Positions 32,357-39,553 of a DNA stretch of 42,790 bases are shown piece by piece. The notes under the pieces are model-generated. The model did not search any database. It was not told the DNA's origin and was given only the letters and a program-made list of their open reading frames with translations. Position numbers and translations under genes: made by a program. Origin of the DNA: JBCBKP01 sp038521625 (GTDB taxonomy: Bacteria > Planctomycetota > Phycisphaerae > Phycisphaerales > UBA1924); NCBI GenBank assembly GCA_038521625.1, contig JBCBKP010000028.1, positions 1 through 42,790 of the forward strand, written 5' to 3'. Position 1 is the stretch's first letter; every line of letters begins with the position of its first letter.

Positions 32357-32372
32357 CGGCGCTCGAGCGCCG
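32357..32372. promoter_or_regulatory. 16-bp perfect palindrome in the pdhA leader
   Basis: CGGCGCTCGAGCGCCG lies between the candidate -10 box and the pdhA start, where an operator would act. At this GC content one or two such palindromes are expected by chance in a window this size, so it is only a candidate. Confidence 0.3.
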
Positions 32373-32387
32373 TTCTCACTCGGCGCC

Positions 32388-32393
32388 ATTGTA
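32388..32393 (-). promoter_or_regulatory. Candidate -10 box (TACAAT) for pdhA
   Basis: TACAAT on the minus strand matches five of six consensus bases and lies ~125 nt before the pdhA ATG, just downstream of the protease terminator-like hairpin. A TTGTCG 20 nt further upstream is a poor -35. Confidence 0.4.
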
Positions 32394-32419
32394 CGGGCTC
32401 GGTTCGCCCGGAACGACAA

Positions 32420-32443
32420 CGCGGCCCGGAGATCCGGGCCACG
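32420..32443 (-). terminator. Terminator-like hairpin after the S41 protease gene
   Basis: A 10-bp stem including one G-T pair (CGTGGCCCGG / CCGGGCCGCG as read on the minus strand) with loop ATCT, ~34 nt after the stop codon. It is followed by a partly T-rich TTGTCGTTCC. It would separate the protease gene from pdhA. Confidence 0.5.
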
Positions 32444-32477
32444 CTGCGGAAGAGTCGGGATGCGGGCCGATCGGCGA

Positions 32478-34745
32478 TCAGCGCTTGCCGTAGAGGCGCG
32501 AGATTTGGATCTCGGCGTTCTCGAGGACCGCCCGCTGGAGGGCGAGCAGGGCGGCGTTGAGCTGCAGGTCGGCGCCGCTCTCGAGCAACTCCTCGGGGTC
32601 GGGACGCTCGCGCCCCTCCTCGGCCAGCTTGGTGCCGTCGAGGAGCCAGAGGTCCGCGTCGCGGCGGATCTCGGCGGCCTCGATGACCTGCTGCGGCAGC
32701 AGCTCGACCTCGACGTCGGGCTGGATGCCCCACTCCATGGCGCCCGGGACGCGGTGGATGGTGCGGTCGCCGAACAGCTTGTAGTAGCTGGTCGTCAGCT
32801 TCATCGCCGCGGCGCCGGCGTTGTCGAGCCCGAAGACGTTCTGGACGCTGCCCTTGCCGAAGCTCCGCTGGCCGATGACGATCGCGTCGATCTCGCCGGC
32901 GCGGGCGTAGGCCTGGATGGCGCCCGAGACGATCTCGCTGGCCGAGGCCGAGCCGTTGTTGACCAGGACGGCGGTCTTTACGCCCTGCAGCCCCAGCGAC
33001 CGCGGGACGCGGTCGGCGAGCAGCGCCTGGCGGATGCGCTCGTCCGAGTCGACCGTCTTGACTACCAGGCGGTCGGGCGGGACGAAGCGGTTCGAGATCG
33101 ACACCGCCTGATCGAGCAGCCCGCCCGGGTTGAACCGCAGGTCGAGGATGAGCGCGTTCAGGCCGCTCTCCGAACGCTTCATGTCGCGGATGGCCGCGTC
33201 GAAGGCGTCGGTCGTGTTCTCGGCGAAGCTCGTGATGCGCACGTAGCCGACGCCGGCGTCGGGGTCGATGAACCAGTCCCAGTCCAGGTCGTCGGGTCCG
33301 GTCTTGCGCCAGCCCTTGACGGTGGGGAGGTTGATGACCCGGCGGTCGACGTTGAGGTCGAACCGCTCGGTGTCGTCGCCCTCGCCGCGCTCGATCGTGA
33401 GCGTGACGTCTGTGTTCCGCGGGCCCGTGATCACCTCGACCGCCTGGTCGAGCGTGAAGCCGACGGTGGAGACGCCGTTGACGCCGACGATGCGGTCCTC
33501 GGCGCGGACGCCGGCCTTCTGGGCCGGGGTGCCCTCGAGCGGCGTGACGACCTTGATGTTCTGCAGCTCGTCGAGCTGGATCTGGATGCCGACGCCGACG
33601 AACTCGCCGCGGGTCGAACGCTCGAACCGGCGGATCTCGTCGGGCCAGATGATCGCCGAGTAGTCGTCGAGGGCGCTCATCGAGCCGTTGCCGAACTCGT
33701 GCACGATCGCCTCGACGTCGACGCCGATCGTGGCGCGGTTCAGGGCGATCGCGCGCCGGACGGCACGCAGCGCGTCGGAGAAGCCGACGCCCTCGTCGTC
33801 CGCGATGGTGTTGCTCAGCTCGGCCACGCCGTCCAGGAACTCGCGTCGCTTGCGGGCGTCGTTGAGGCCCGGGAAGGTGTCGGCGAGGTCGGGCGTGGTG
33901 ACGAACGTTTCCAGCGCGGCGAGGCCGCTCTGCAGCAGCTCGCCCATGGTCTGGCGGTCGTGGTCCAGGTGCTGGTTCGCCGCGCGCTGCAGCGCCACGA
34001 GCAGCATCCGCTCGTTGACGTCCTCGAGCTTCTCGTCGTAGCGATCGCCCGTCGGGTTGTAGGGCGGCAGCGGGTCGAGGCCCTCGAGGCGCCGGCGCTC
34101 GTCGCGCATCTCCCAGAATCGCTCGGGGGCGTAGAGGCGGATCATCGAGAGGCGCGAGCCCAGGCGCTTGACGTCGCCGCGGTACGCGCCCTCCTGCTCG
34201 AGCAGCACGCTCAGCCGGTAGTACAGCTCGTTCGCGAGCAGCCAGTCGCCGCGGAGCTCGGCCTCGCGCGCGGCGCCCTCGCCGGTCGCGATCAGTTCGC
34301 GGATCTCGTTACGACGGTTGAACTCGCGCTCGTCGTCGGCCAGCAGCTGAAGCTCGACGGCGACGCGCAGCGCCTCGGAGAGCGCCACGTCGCGCTCGCG
34401 CGCCTCGCGGTCGGCCTCGCGCTGCTCCGCCTCCTCGAGGTGGTCTCGGAGCTCCGAGGTCGCCTCCTCGACCTTGGCGAGGCGACGCTCCTCGCGCTTG
34501 GCGAAGCCGTCGCGGAGCTGCTCGATCGAGCCGAGCAGGCCCTCCTCGCGGAAAGCGCCCGCGTCGCCCTCGAGCCTGTCGAGCAGGATCGCGAGCTCGC
34601 GCTCGTCGGTCGTCGTCAACTCGGTCCACGCCTTCGAATCCGCGCCGGCCTTCGGCTGCGCCGCGCCGGACAGACCCGAGATCGCGAGGACCGCGGCGGC
34701 CGTGCCGATGCTGATCCCCCGACGGGCGAACTCTGAAAGTCTCAT
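32478..34745 (-). CDS. Carboxyl-terminal processing protease, family S41 with PDZ
   Basis: 755 residues from ATG 34745, with GGAG ~7 nt upstream. A signal peptide (IGTAAAVLAISGLSGAAQ) directs export. Residues ~40-380 are a charged, largely helical region rich in Glu/Arg. A PDZ domain follows (GVGIQIQLDELQNIKVVTPLEGTPAQKAGVRAEDRI, ~400-470). The S41 catalytic core has LILDLRFNPGGLLD, Ser in NNGSASASEIVSG (~598) and Lys in SFGKGSVQN (~625). Family members trim C termini of periplasmic proteins. The long N-terminal part is greater than in CtpA and unlike Prc in visible motifs. Confidence 0.9.
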   Translation of the reverse strand: MRLSEFARRGISIGTAAAVLAISGLSGAAQPKAGADSKAWTELTTTDERELAILLDRLEGDAGAFREEGLLGSIEQLRDGFAKREERRLAKVEEATSELRDHLEEAEQREADREARERDVALSEALRVAVELQLLADDEREFNRRNEIRELIATGEGAAREAELRGDWLLANELYYRLSVLLEQEGAYRGDVKRLGSRLSMIRLYAPERFWEMRDERRRLEGLDPLPPYNPTGDRYDEKLEDVNERMLLVALQRAANQHLDHDRQTMGELLQSGLAALETFVTTPDLADTFPGLNDARKRREFLDGVAELSNTIADDEGVGFSDALRAVRRAIALNRATIGVDVEAIVHEFGNGSMSALDDYSAIIWPDEIRRFERSTRGEFVGVGIQIQLDELQNIKVVTPLEGTPAQKAGVRAEDRIVGVNGVSTVGFTLDQAVEVITGPRNTDVTLTIERGEGDDTERFDLNVDRRVINLPTVKGWRKTGPDDLDWDWFIDPDAGVGYVRITSFAENTTDAFDAAIRDMKRSESGLNALILDLRFNPGGLLDQAVSISNRFVPPDRLVVKTVDSDERIRQALLADRVPRSLGLQGVKTAVLVNNGSASASEIVSGAIQAYARAGEIDAIVIGQRSFGKGSVQNVFGLDNAGAAAMKLTTSYYKLFGDRTIHRVPGAMEWGIQPDVEVELLPQQVIEAAEIRRDADLWLLDGTKLAEEGRERPDPEELLESGADLQLNAALLALQRAVLENAEIQISRLYGKR

Positions 34746-34975
34746 GCGAAGCTCCTGCCGTGCCCCGCGTCCGGCCTCCCTGGCCGGCCGTGAGGCATTA
34801 CCCAACCCGAACGCACACGCGGCGACGCATGTTCCGTACGGAAACCCGTCGACCCGATTCCGGTCCCCGGATGAGGCGTCGCGGTGGATCGCGTCCATCC
34901 ACAGACTATCGGCCCGGACCGCCCCACCAGAGGCTCCGGTCCTTCCGACGCGCCGAACTGGGCCTGCCGTCGGGT

Positions 34976-36289
34976 CTAGGACGGTTCGATCGATTGAACC
35001 GGTCGAGATTCAGGGGGTTGCCCTCGCAGAGCGGCGATCGCCAGGGCCCCGAGGGTGGTGGTCCAGAGAAGGGCGACGAGGATCGACGAGCCCAGGAGGC
35101 CCTCGCCGCGGTCCAACCCGAATGCCAGGATCCCGAGCAGGGGCCCGATCGTATACCCAACACCGATCAGCGCCTCGTGCCGCCCGCCCGTGTCCACCTT
35201 GTGCTCGGAATGCTCGAGGGCGTAGTAAAGGGCGCCCTTGTAGACCGCGCCCTGGGCCACACCCAGCACACCCAGGGCGAGAAGCATGCCCCCGATAGCA
35301 GTGGCTCCGGTGGCGGTGAACGGCAGGAGCAGCACCGCGGCCATCGAGGTGAGCAGCCCGATGGTCGCGGCGTGTGGCGTGAATCGGGCCCGGTGCCATC
35401 CGTGCCAGAGATGGAGCGTCATGAACGCGACGAGGCGGGTGACGAGCCAGGTGGCTACCAGGGCGGGCCGCCAGGGCTCGGAGACTCCGAGACGAGCGAG
35501 AGAACTCGCCAGGATCGGGTCGAGCACGGCCATCGCGACGTAGCTCGCGGGCAAGAGGACGCGGAAGGTGGTCGCGCGACGGCGGCTCCGCGCCGCGACT
35601 TGCTCGGCGTCGGGGCCGGCGTCGGGCTCGGCATCGTCCTCGTGTGGGGCACGCTCCCGCGTCTCCGCATCGACCCGCCGGTCGCTTGCGAGACGGGCGA
35701 TGACCACGAGGCTCAGGAGGTGGCAGACGCCGAGCCAGGTCAGAACCTGGAGCGGCGCGGACCGCACGAGCGGCGCCATGGCGAAATACGCGGCGATCAT
35801 CGCGGAGGCCCAAGCGATGTTGAACGCCCCGACCGCCCGCCGGAGGTTTCTGCCCGAGCGCCGGGCGGCGAGCCGGCCCTCGACCAGCGGCCACATCATG
35901 CCCGTGAGGGGGGCGTACGCGACCGCCGTGACCCATACCGACCAGGAGGGCGCCGTCCCGCCCGCGGGCCGAGCGATCGCCGGGACGAAGCAGGCCGCGG
36001 CGAGCAGGGCGGTGATCGTGAAGAGCGCCGCGCGGGTGTCGAGCCCGGTCCGCCGACGGATCGGGCCGATCGCGAGGGCGCCGGGGATGTACGCGGCGTG
36101 CGTGATGGTCGCCAGGATCAGGTTGTCCGTCTTGTCGTAGTCGAGCGCCGACTCGGTGAGGTAGAAGATCCCGTTGGTGACCGCGCCGGTGCCGACGCTC
36201 GCGAGGAAGACGAACGCGAGCAGCGGCGCGATCGACCGGCCTCGACGGGCGGACGGGCCTTCGGGCCGAATTTCTGGGCTCGTTGCCAT
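34976..36289 (-). CDS. Major facilitator superfamily transporter
   Basis: 437 residues with about twelve hydrophobic helices in two sets of six. They are separated by a central cytoplasmic loop (~200-240) that is rich in Asp/Glu/Arg. Helix 1 begins at SIAPLLAFVFLASVGTGAVTN. A basic RRRTG loop between helices 2 and 3 is the usual MFS position A. The final helices end in a short polar tail. Substrate not readable. The start has no clear Shine-Dalgarno; a TACGAT inside a palindrome lies 12 nt upstream. 230 bp separate it from the protease gene and hold only short palindromes. Confidence 0.82.
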   Translation of the reverse strand: MATSPEIRPEGPSARRGRSIAPLLAFVFLASVGTGAVTNGIFYLTESALDYDKTDNLILATITHAAYIPGALAIGPIRRRTGLDTRAALFTITALLAAACFVPAIARPAGGTAPSWSVWVTAVAYAPLTGMMWPLVEGRLAARRSGRNLRRAVGAFNIAWASAMIAAYFAMAPLVRSAPLQVLTWLGVCHLLSLVVIARLASDRRVDAETRERAPHEDDAEPDAGPDAEQVAARSRRRATTFRVLLPASYVAMAVLDPILASSLARLGVSEPWRPALVATWLVTRLVAFMTLHLWHGWHRARFTPHAATIGLLTSMAAVLLLPFTATGATAIGGMLLALGVLGVAQGAVYKGALYYALEHSEHKVDTGGRHEALIGVGYTIGPLLGILAFGLDRGEGLLGSSILVALLWTTTLGALAIAALRGQPPESRPVQSIEPS

Positions 36290-36353
36290 GGAAAGGTCCG
36301 GATCGTACGATCGGCGAGAGAAACCGGCTCCGGGGTGAACATCCGGGGCCGTC

Positions 36354-36427
36354 GCACCCGTAGCTCAATTGGATAGAGCGCTGGCCTCCGAAGCCAGAGG
36401 TTCCGCGTTCGAATCGCGGCGGGTGTA
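36354..36427 (+). tRNA. tRNA-Arg (anticodon CCG)
   Basis: 74 nt cloverleaf: acceptor GCACCCG / CGGGTGT (closing G-U pair), D arm GCTC...GAGC, anticodon stem CTGGC / GCCAG with loop CTCCGAA giving anticodon CCG, T arm CCGCG TTCGAAT CGCGG, discriminator A. The CCA end is not encoded. It reads CGG arginine codons, which are frequent here. An exported-protein gene begins 48 bp downstream on the same strand. Confidence 0.96.
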
Positions 36428-36475
36428 TTGGGCGGCGGGCCGTGCGAGTCCGCCGCCGTCCTTAGGGAGAACACG

Positions 36476-37345
36476 ATGCGGCTCAGAGCGACGATCGGTG
36501 CGGCCCGGATCCGTTCGCGATGGATCCGTTCGACACGGATCCGTTCGGCATGGCTCGGCTCGGCGGTTTGCCTGGCCGCTCTCGGCGGCGTGATCGCTTC
36601 GTCCCCGGCACCCGCGTCGGCGGGCTCGCTGCAGCCAGGCGAGAGCTTCCCGTCCGGTGAGGAACTCCTCGAGGGCCACGTCGAGGCGATGGGCGGGCGC
36701 GCGGCGCTCGAGCGGCACAAGTCTCTCGCGATCCGCGGCAGGTTCGAGTCGGTCGCGTTCGAGAACCCGCTGCGGCTGCGCCTCTGGAAAGAAGCGCCCG
36801 ACAAGCAGCACCTCCAGTTGACCGACCCGGGCGTGCTCTCGATCGACCTCTACTTCAACGGCGAGTTCGCGTGGGAGCGTGGCTCGCGCGGCACGGTGGT
36901 CGGCCCGAACGAGCGCGTGACCGGCGACCGCGAGAAGTCGTTCCGCGAGGACGCGGACTTCTACGGCGAGGCGAGCTACGCGAAGCGGTATTCCGCCCTC
37001 ACCACACGCGGGATCGAGGTCGTCCGCGGGCTCGACCTGATCCGCGTCGACGCGGCGGCGAACGACGGTTACCGGCCCCGCTCGCTGTTCTTCTCGCCAG
37101 ACGACGGCCTGCTTCGGGCGATCAAGATCGTGCAGCCGACGCAGGGCGAGCTGACCGTCATGTTCCTCGAGTACACCGAGGTCGACGGCGTGAAGTACCC
37201 CTCGCGGTTCGAACAGCGTCTCGCGGACGGCTCGCTCGCGGCCCGCTTCTCGTACGACAGCATCCGGGTGACCGACCCGGGCTCGCACGACTACTCGACG
37301 CCCGACGATCTTGTCGAGCCGGGCGCGGTCGGCCAGGGCGGTTGA
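36476..37345 (+). CDS. Exported uncharacterised protein, outer-membrane-lipoprotein-sorting-like
   Basis: 289 residues from ATG 36476, preceded by TTAGGGAGA. A long basic leader followed by a hydrophobic stretch (AVCLAALGGVIASS) and APASA gives a probable signal peptide. The mature start EELLEGHVEAMGGRAALERHKSLAIRGRFE is a pattern seen in periplasmic proteins with a LolA/LolB-like beta-sheet fold. The rest alternates strands, ending in LTVMFLEYTEVDGVKYPSRFEQRL. It probably binds a lipid or another hydrophobic ligand; this is inference. The leader contains a 15-bp triplicated DNA repeat. Confidence 0.7.
   Translation: MRLRATIGAARIRSRWIRSTRIRSAWLGSAVCLAALGGVIASSPAPASAGSLQPGESFPSGEELLEGHVEAMGGRAALERHKSLAIRGRFESVAFENPLRLRLWKEAPDKQHLQLTDPGVLSIDLYFNGEFAWERGSRGTVVGPNERVTGDREKSFREDADFYGEASYAKRYSALTTRGIEVVRGLDLIRVDAAANDGYRPRSLFFSPDDGLLRAIKIVQPTQGELTVMFLEYTEVDGVKYPSRFEQRLADGSLAARFSYDSIRVTDPGSHDYSTPDDLVEPGAVGQGG
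36507..36551 (+). repeat. Three copies of a 15-bp repeat inside a signal-peptide leader
   Basis: Units begin at 36507, 36522 and 36537, each starting GGATCCGTTCG with four variable bases. They encode IRS followed by two varying residues three times, adding arginine to the n-region of the leader. The 15-bp period keeps the frame whatever the copy number. Confidence 0.85.
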
Positions 37346-37357
37346 GAGGCCTGTCCC

Positions 37358-37378
37358 CTTCGTCGCCCTCCGGCGAAG
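37358..37378. terminator. Shared hairpin between convergent genes
   Basis: An 8-bp stem (CTTCGTCG / CGGCGAAG, one G-T pair) with a 5-nt loop lies midway between the stop codons of the exported-protein gene (+) and nth (-). It could serve both directions; T-runs are minimal. Confidence 0.45.
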
Positions 37379-37391
37379 TGGCCGGATCGTC

Positions 37392-38120
37392 TTAGCCGCG
37401 TTTCTCACAGCACCGCCCGAACGTCTTGCAGATCGGGTGCTCATTGCAGGCGCCGCCGCGTGCGGTGCAGGCCCGCCGCCCGTGGAAGATGATCTGGTGG
37501 CTCAGATCGCACCACTTCTCGCGCGGGAACAGGGCCATGAGCTTCCGCTCGGTCTGCTGCACGTTTGCGCCGGCTTCGACGAGACCGAAGCGCTGCGCGA
37601 GACGATGGATGTGCGTGTCCACGACGAAGCCGTCGTTGATGCCGAAGCAGTTGCCGAGCACGACGCTCGCCGTCTTCCTCGCCACGCCTCGGAGCTTCAG
37701 CAGAGACTCCATGTCGCCCGGGACCCGCCCGTCGAAGTCCTCGACGAGCGTGGCCATGGCGGCGTGCACGGCCTTGGCCTTGTTCCTGAACAATCCGAGT
37801 GAGCGGATATATGGCTCGATCTGTTCGGGAGACGCGGCGGCGTAGTCGGCGGGAGTCGGGAACGCCGCGAACAGCTTGGGCGTCGCCTTGTTCACGCCGG
37901 CGTCGGTCGCCTGTGCCGAGAGGATGGTCGCGATCAGGAGCTCGTGCGGCTGCGTGTGGTCGAGCTCGCAGTGCGCATCTGCATAGTGCTCGGCGAGCGC
38001 CTCGGCGAGGCGCCGAGCCCGGCGCTTCTCGGCGGTCGTCACCTCCGGGAGCTTGAACGGCAGATCCTTGAGGCCGCGGGGGTTGTCGGGCGTGCGGTGC
38101 CTCGGGCCGGCGGCGGGCAT
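37392..38120 (-). CDS. nth: Endonuclease III (DNA glycosylase/AP lyase)
   Basis: 242 residues. It removes oxidised pyrimidines in base-excision repair. The helix-hairpin-helix with catalytic Lys is in LKLRGVARKTASVVLG, and the catalytic Asp is in GFVVDTHIHRLAQRFG. ILSAQATDAGVNK is typical. The C-terminal iron-sulfur cysteines are spaced C-x6-C-x5-C-x5-C rather than the usual C-x6-C-x2-C-x5-C. ATG 38120 overlaps the stop of the membrane-protein gene upstream (ATGA). Confidence 0.94.
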   Translation of the reverse strand: MPAAGPRHRTPDNPRGLKDLPFKLPEVTTAEKRRARRLAEALAEHYADAHCELDHTQPHELLIATILSAQATDAGVNKATPKLFAAFPTPADYAAASPEQIEPYIRSLGLFRNKAKAVHAAMATLVEDFDGRVPGDMESLLKLRGVARKTASVVLGNCFGINDGFVVDTHIHRLAQRFGLVEAGANVQQTERKLMALFPREKWCDLSHQIIFHGRRACTARGGACNEHPICKTFGRCCEKRG

Positions 38121-38764
38121 CAGCGAGCGCCCCCGCGGGCGAGCTTCGGCTCCTCGAGCGAGCCGCCGCGCCGCGTCCCGGGCTCCAGCTCCCTGATCGT
38201 CCCGGCGCTGGTGGCGGACCAAGCGCCCCCGCCGAGCACCAGCAGCACCGCGATGGTCGTCCCGATCAGGCTGTTCGAAGCGGTGGGGTGGTCGGCGTCG
38301 AAGCGCGCCCTGGCCTCGGCGGCCGTCTCGAGCTGCCCGAGGCGCGCGGCGTCGTAGTACTGCTTGAGGTTCGTCTGCATGCGCGGCGTGAGGATCATCA
38401 GGTAGTAGCTGAAGATGCCGAGGGCGAGCCCGAGCGAGCAGAGCCGCACCGCGGTCGAGATGGTCCGGACAGGGAGCTTCAGGAACGCGATCAGCGCGAT
38501 CATCGAGGCGAGGCAGAGCGTCGCGCAGGCGAACTGGATGATGTCGGAGAGCTTGAAGACCTGGTTCTGGATTGCGCCCGCGAGCAGGTCGGCGTGGGAG
38601 CCGTCGTACGCGGCGAACTCGGGCAGCATGGGCCCGAGCTCCCGGCTGGTTCCGAACATCACAGCCGCGGTGGCCCCGGTCATGACCAGCGTGCCGAGCC
38701 AGAGGCCCGCGGCGGTCAGATGGATCGTTTCGGCGAGCTTGCGTCCGGGGGCGATCGGTGCCAT
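38120..38764 (-). CDS. DUF4149-like membrane protein
   Basis: 214 residues with four hydrophobic helices at about 10-35, 70-95, 102-122 and 162-182. The first (ETIHLTAAGLWLGTLVMTGATAAVMF) and last (SLIGTTIAVLLVLGGG) flank a loop containing LTPRMQTNLKQYYDAARLG. This layout resembles DUF4149 proteins, whose role is unknown. Translationally coupled to nth downstream. Start without Shine-Dalgarno; TAGCAT box 6 nt upstream. Confidence 0.65.
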   Translation of the reverse strand: MAPIAPGRKLAETIHLTAAGLWLGTLVMTGATAAVMFGTSRELGPMLPEFAAYDGSHADLLAGAIQNQVFKLSDIIQFACATLCLASMIALIAFLKLPVRTISTAVRLCSLGLALGIFSYYLMILTPRMQTNLKQYYDAARLGQLETAAEARARFDADHPTASNSLIGTTIAVLLVLGGGAWSATSAGTIRELEPGTRRGGSLEEPKLARGGAR

Positions 38765-38770
38765 CGCGCG

Positions 38771-38776
38771 ATGCTA
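38771..38776 (-). promoter_or_regulatory. Candidate -10 box (TAGCAT) for a leaderless transcript of the DUF4149-like gene
   Basis: TAGCAT on the minus strand is followed by CGCGCG and the ATG at 38764. Same sequence and near-same spacing as the lipB box. Confidence 0.42.
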
Positions 38777-38785
38777 GACGCGGGG

Positions 38786-38791
38786 TAGGCT
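38786..38791 (+). promoter_or_regulatory. Candidate -10 box (TAGGCT) for a leaderless transcript of the isomerase-like gene
   Basis: TAGGCT is followed by TCGGC and GTG 38797. It faces away from the opposing box nine nt to its left. Confidence 0.42.
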
Positions 38792-38796
38792 TCGGC

Positions 38797-39543
38797 GTGC
38801 GGATCATCGGAGCGAGCGTGTCGATCGCGGGCCTGGGCCGCGGCTCTGTCGGGGGCGGGCCGAGGGCGGTGATCTCCTGGGCCGTGGAGGTGGGTGCTCG
38901 GGCGGTCACGCTGGACGGTGCGCTGCCCGGGCTGCGCGCCCGCGAGCTCGGCCGCTCGGCGCGGCGCGATCTGGCGGCGCTGCTCGGGCGGGCGGAGCTC
39001 GGGTTCGCGGGGATCGACCTTTGGATCCCGACCGAGCATTTCGGCGCGGGCGAGCACGCCGACCGCGCGGTCGCGGCCGTCGGCGAGGCGCTCGAGCTCG
39101 CGTCCGAGCTGGCCGGGCTCGCGGGGGGCGATGCGGTCGTGTCGGTGTCGCTGCCCGAAGATGGCGCGGCACGCCCGGCGCTGCTGGCGGCGGCCGAGCG
39201 CACGGGCGCGGCGATCGCGGACGTCCGATGGCCGGCGGCGGCGGACGCGATCGGCGTCGGTCTCGATCCGGCCACGCTCATCGCCGCGGGCGCCGACCCG
39301 ATCGAGGCGAGCTCGGGCGTGGCCGATCGCCTGGTGAGCGCGCGGCTGAGCGATCTCGGGCCAGCCGGTCGGATCGAGCCCGGGGCCGAGGGCGGGCGGC
39401 TCGACCTGGGCGCCTACGCGGCGGTCCTCGGGTCGCTCACGGAGCTCGATCGTGTGATCGTCGATCTGCGTGGGCTGCGGGGCGTGGACCACGCGGCCCG
39501 GCGCGTGCTCGAGAGATGGTCGAGCGCGCAGGCGGCCTTCTAG
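38797..39543 (+). CDS. Sugar phosphate isomerase/epimerase-like TIM-barrel protein
   Basis: 248 residues from GTG 38797. Sequence features fit the xylose-isomerase-like TIM barrel: ISWAVEVGARAVTLDG, GFAGIDLWIPTEHF, alternating beta strands and Ala/Leu-rich helices, and DRVIVDLRG near the end. Metal-binding Glu and His residues of well-studied members cannot be assigned with confidence, and the protein is shorter than the usual ~270-300. Divergent from the DUF4149-like gene across 32 bp. Substrate unknown. Confidence 0.65.
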   Translation: MRIIGASVSIAGLGRGSVGGGPRAVISWAVEVGARAVTLDGALPGLRARELGRSARRDLAALLGRAELGFAGIDLWIPTEHFGAGEHADRAVAAVGEALELASELAGLAGGDAVVSVSLPEDGAARPALLAAAERTGAAIADVRWPAAADAIGVGLDPATLIAAGADPIEASSGVADRLVSARLSDLGPAGRIEPGAEGGRLDLGAYAAVLGSLTELDRVIVDLRGLRGVDHAARRVLERWSSAQAAF

Positions 39544-39553
39544 AGATTCCGGC

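Noticed and set aside
36301..36312. GATCGTACGATC palindrome as an operator for the MFS gene
   Set aside because: 12-bp GATC-containing palindromes are expected several times by chance here; it also overlaps a possible -10, so no firm assignment.
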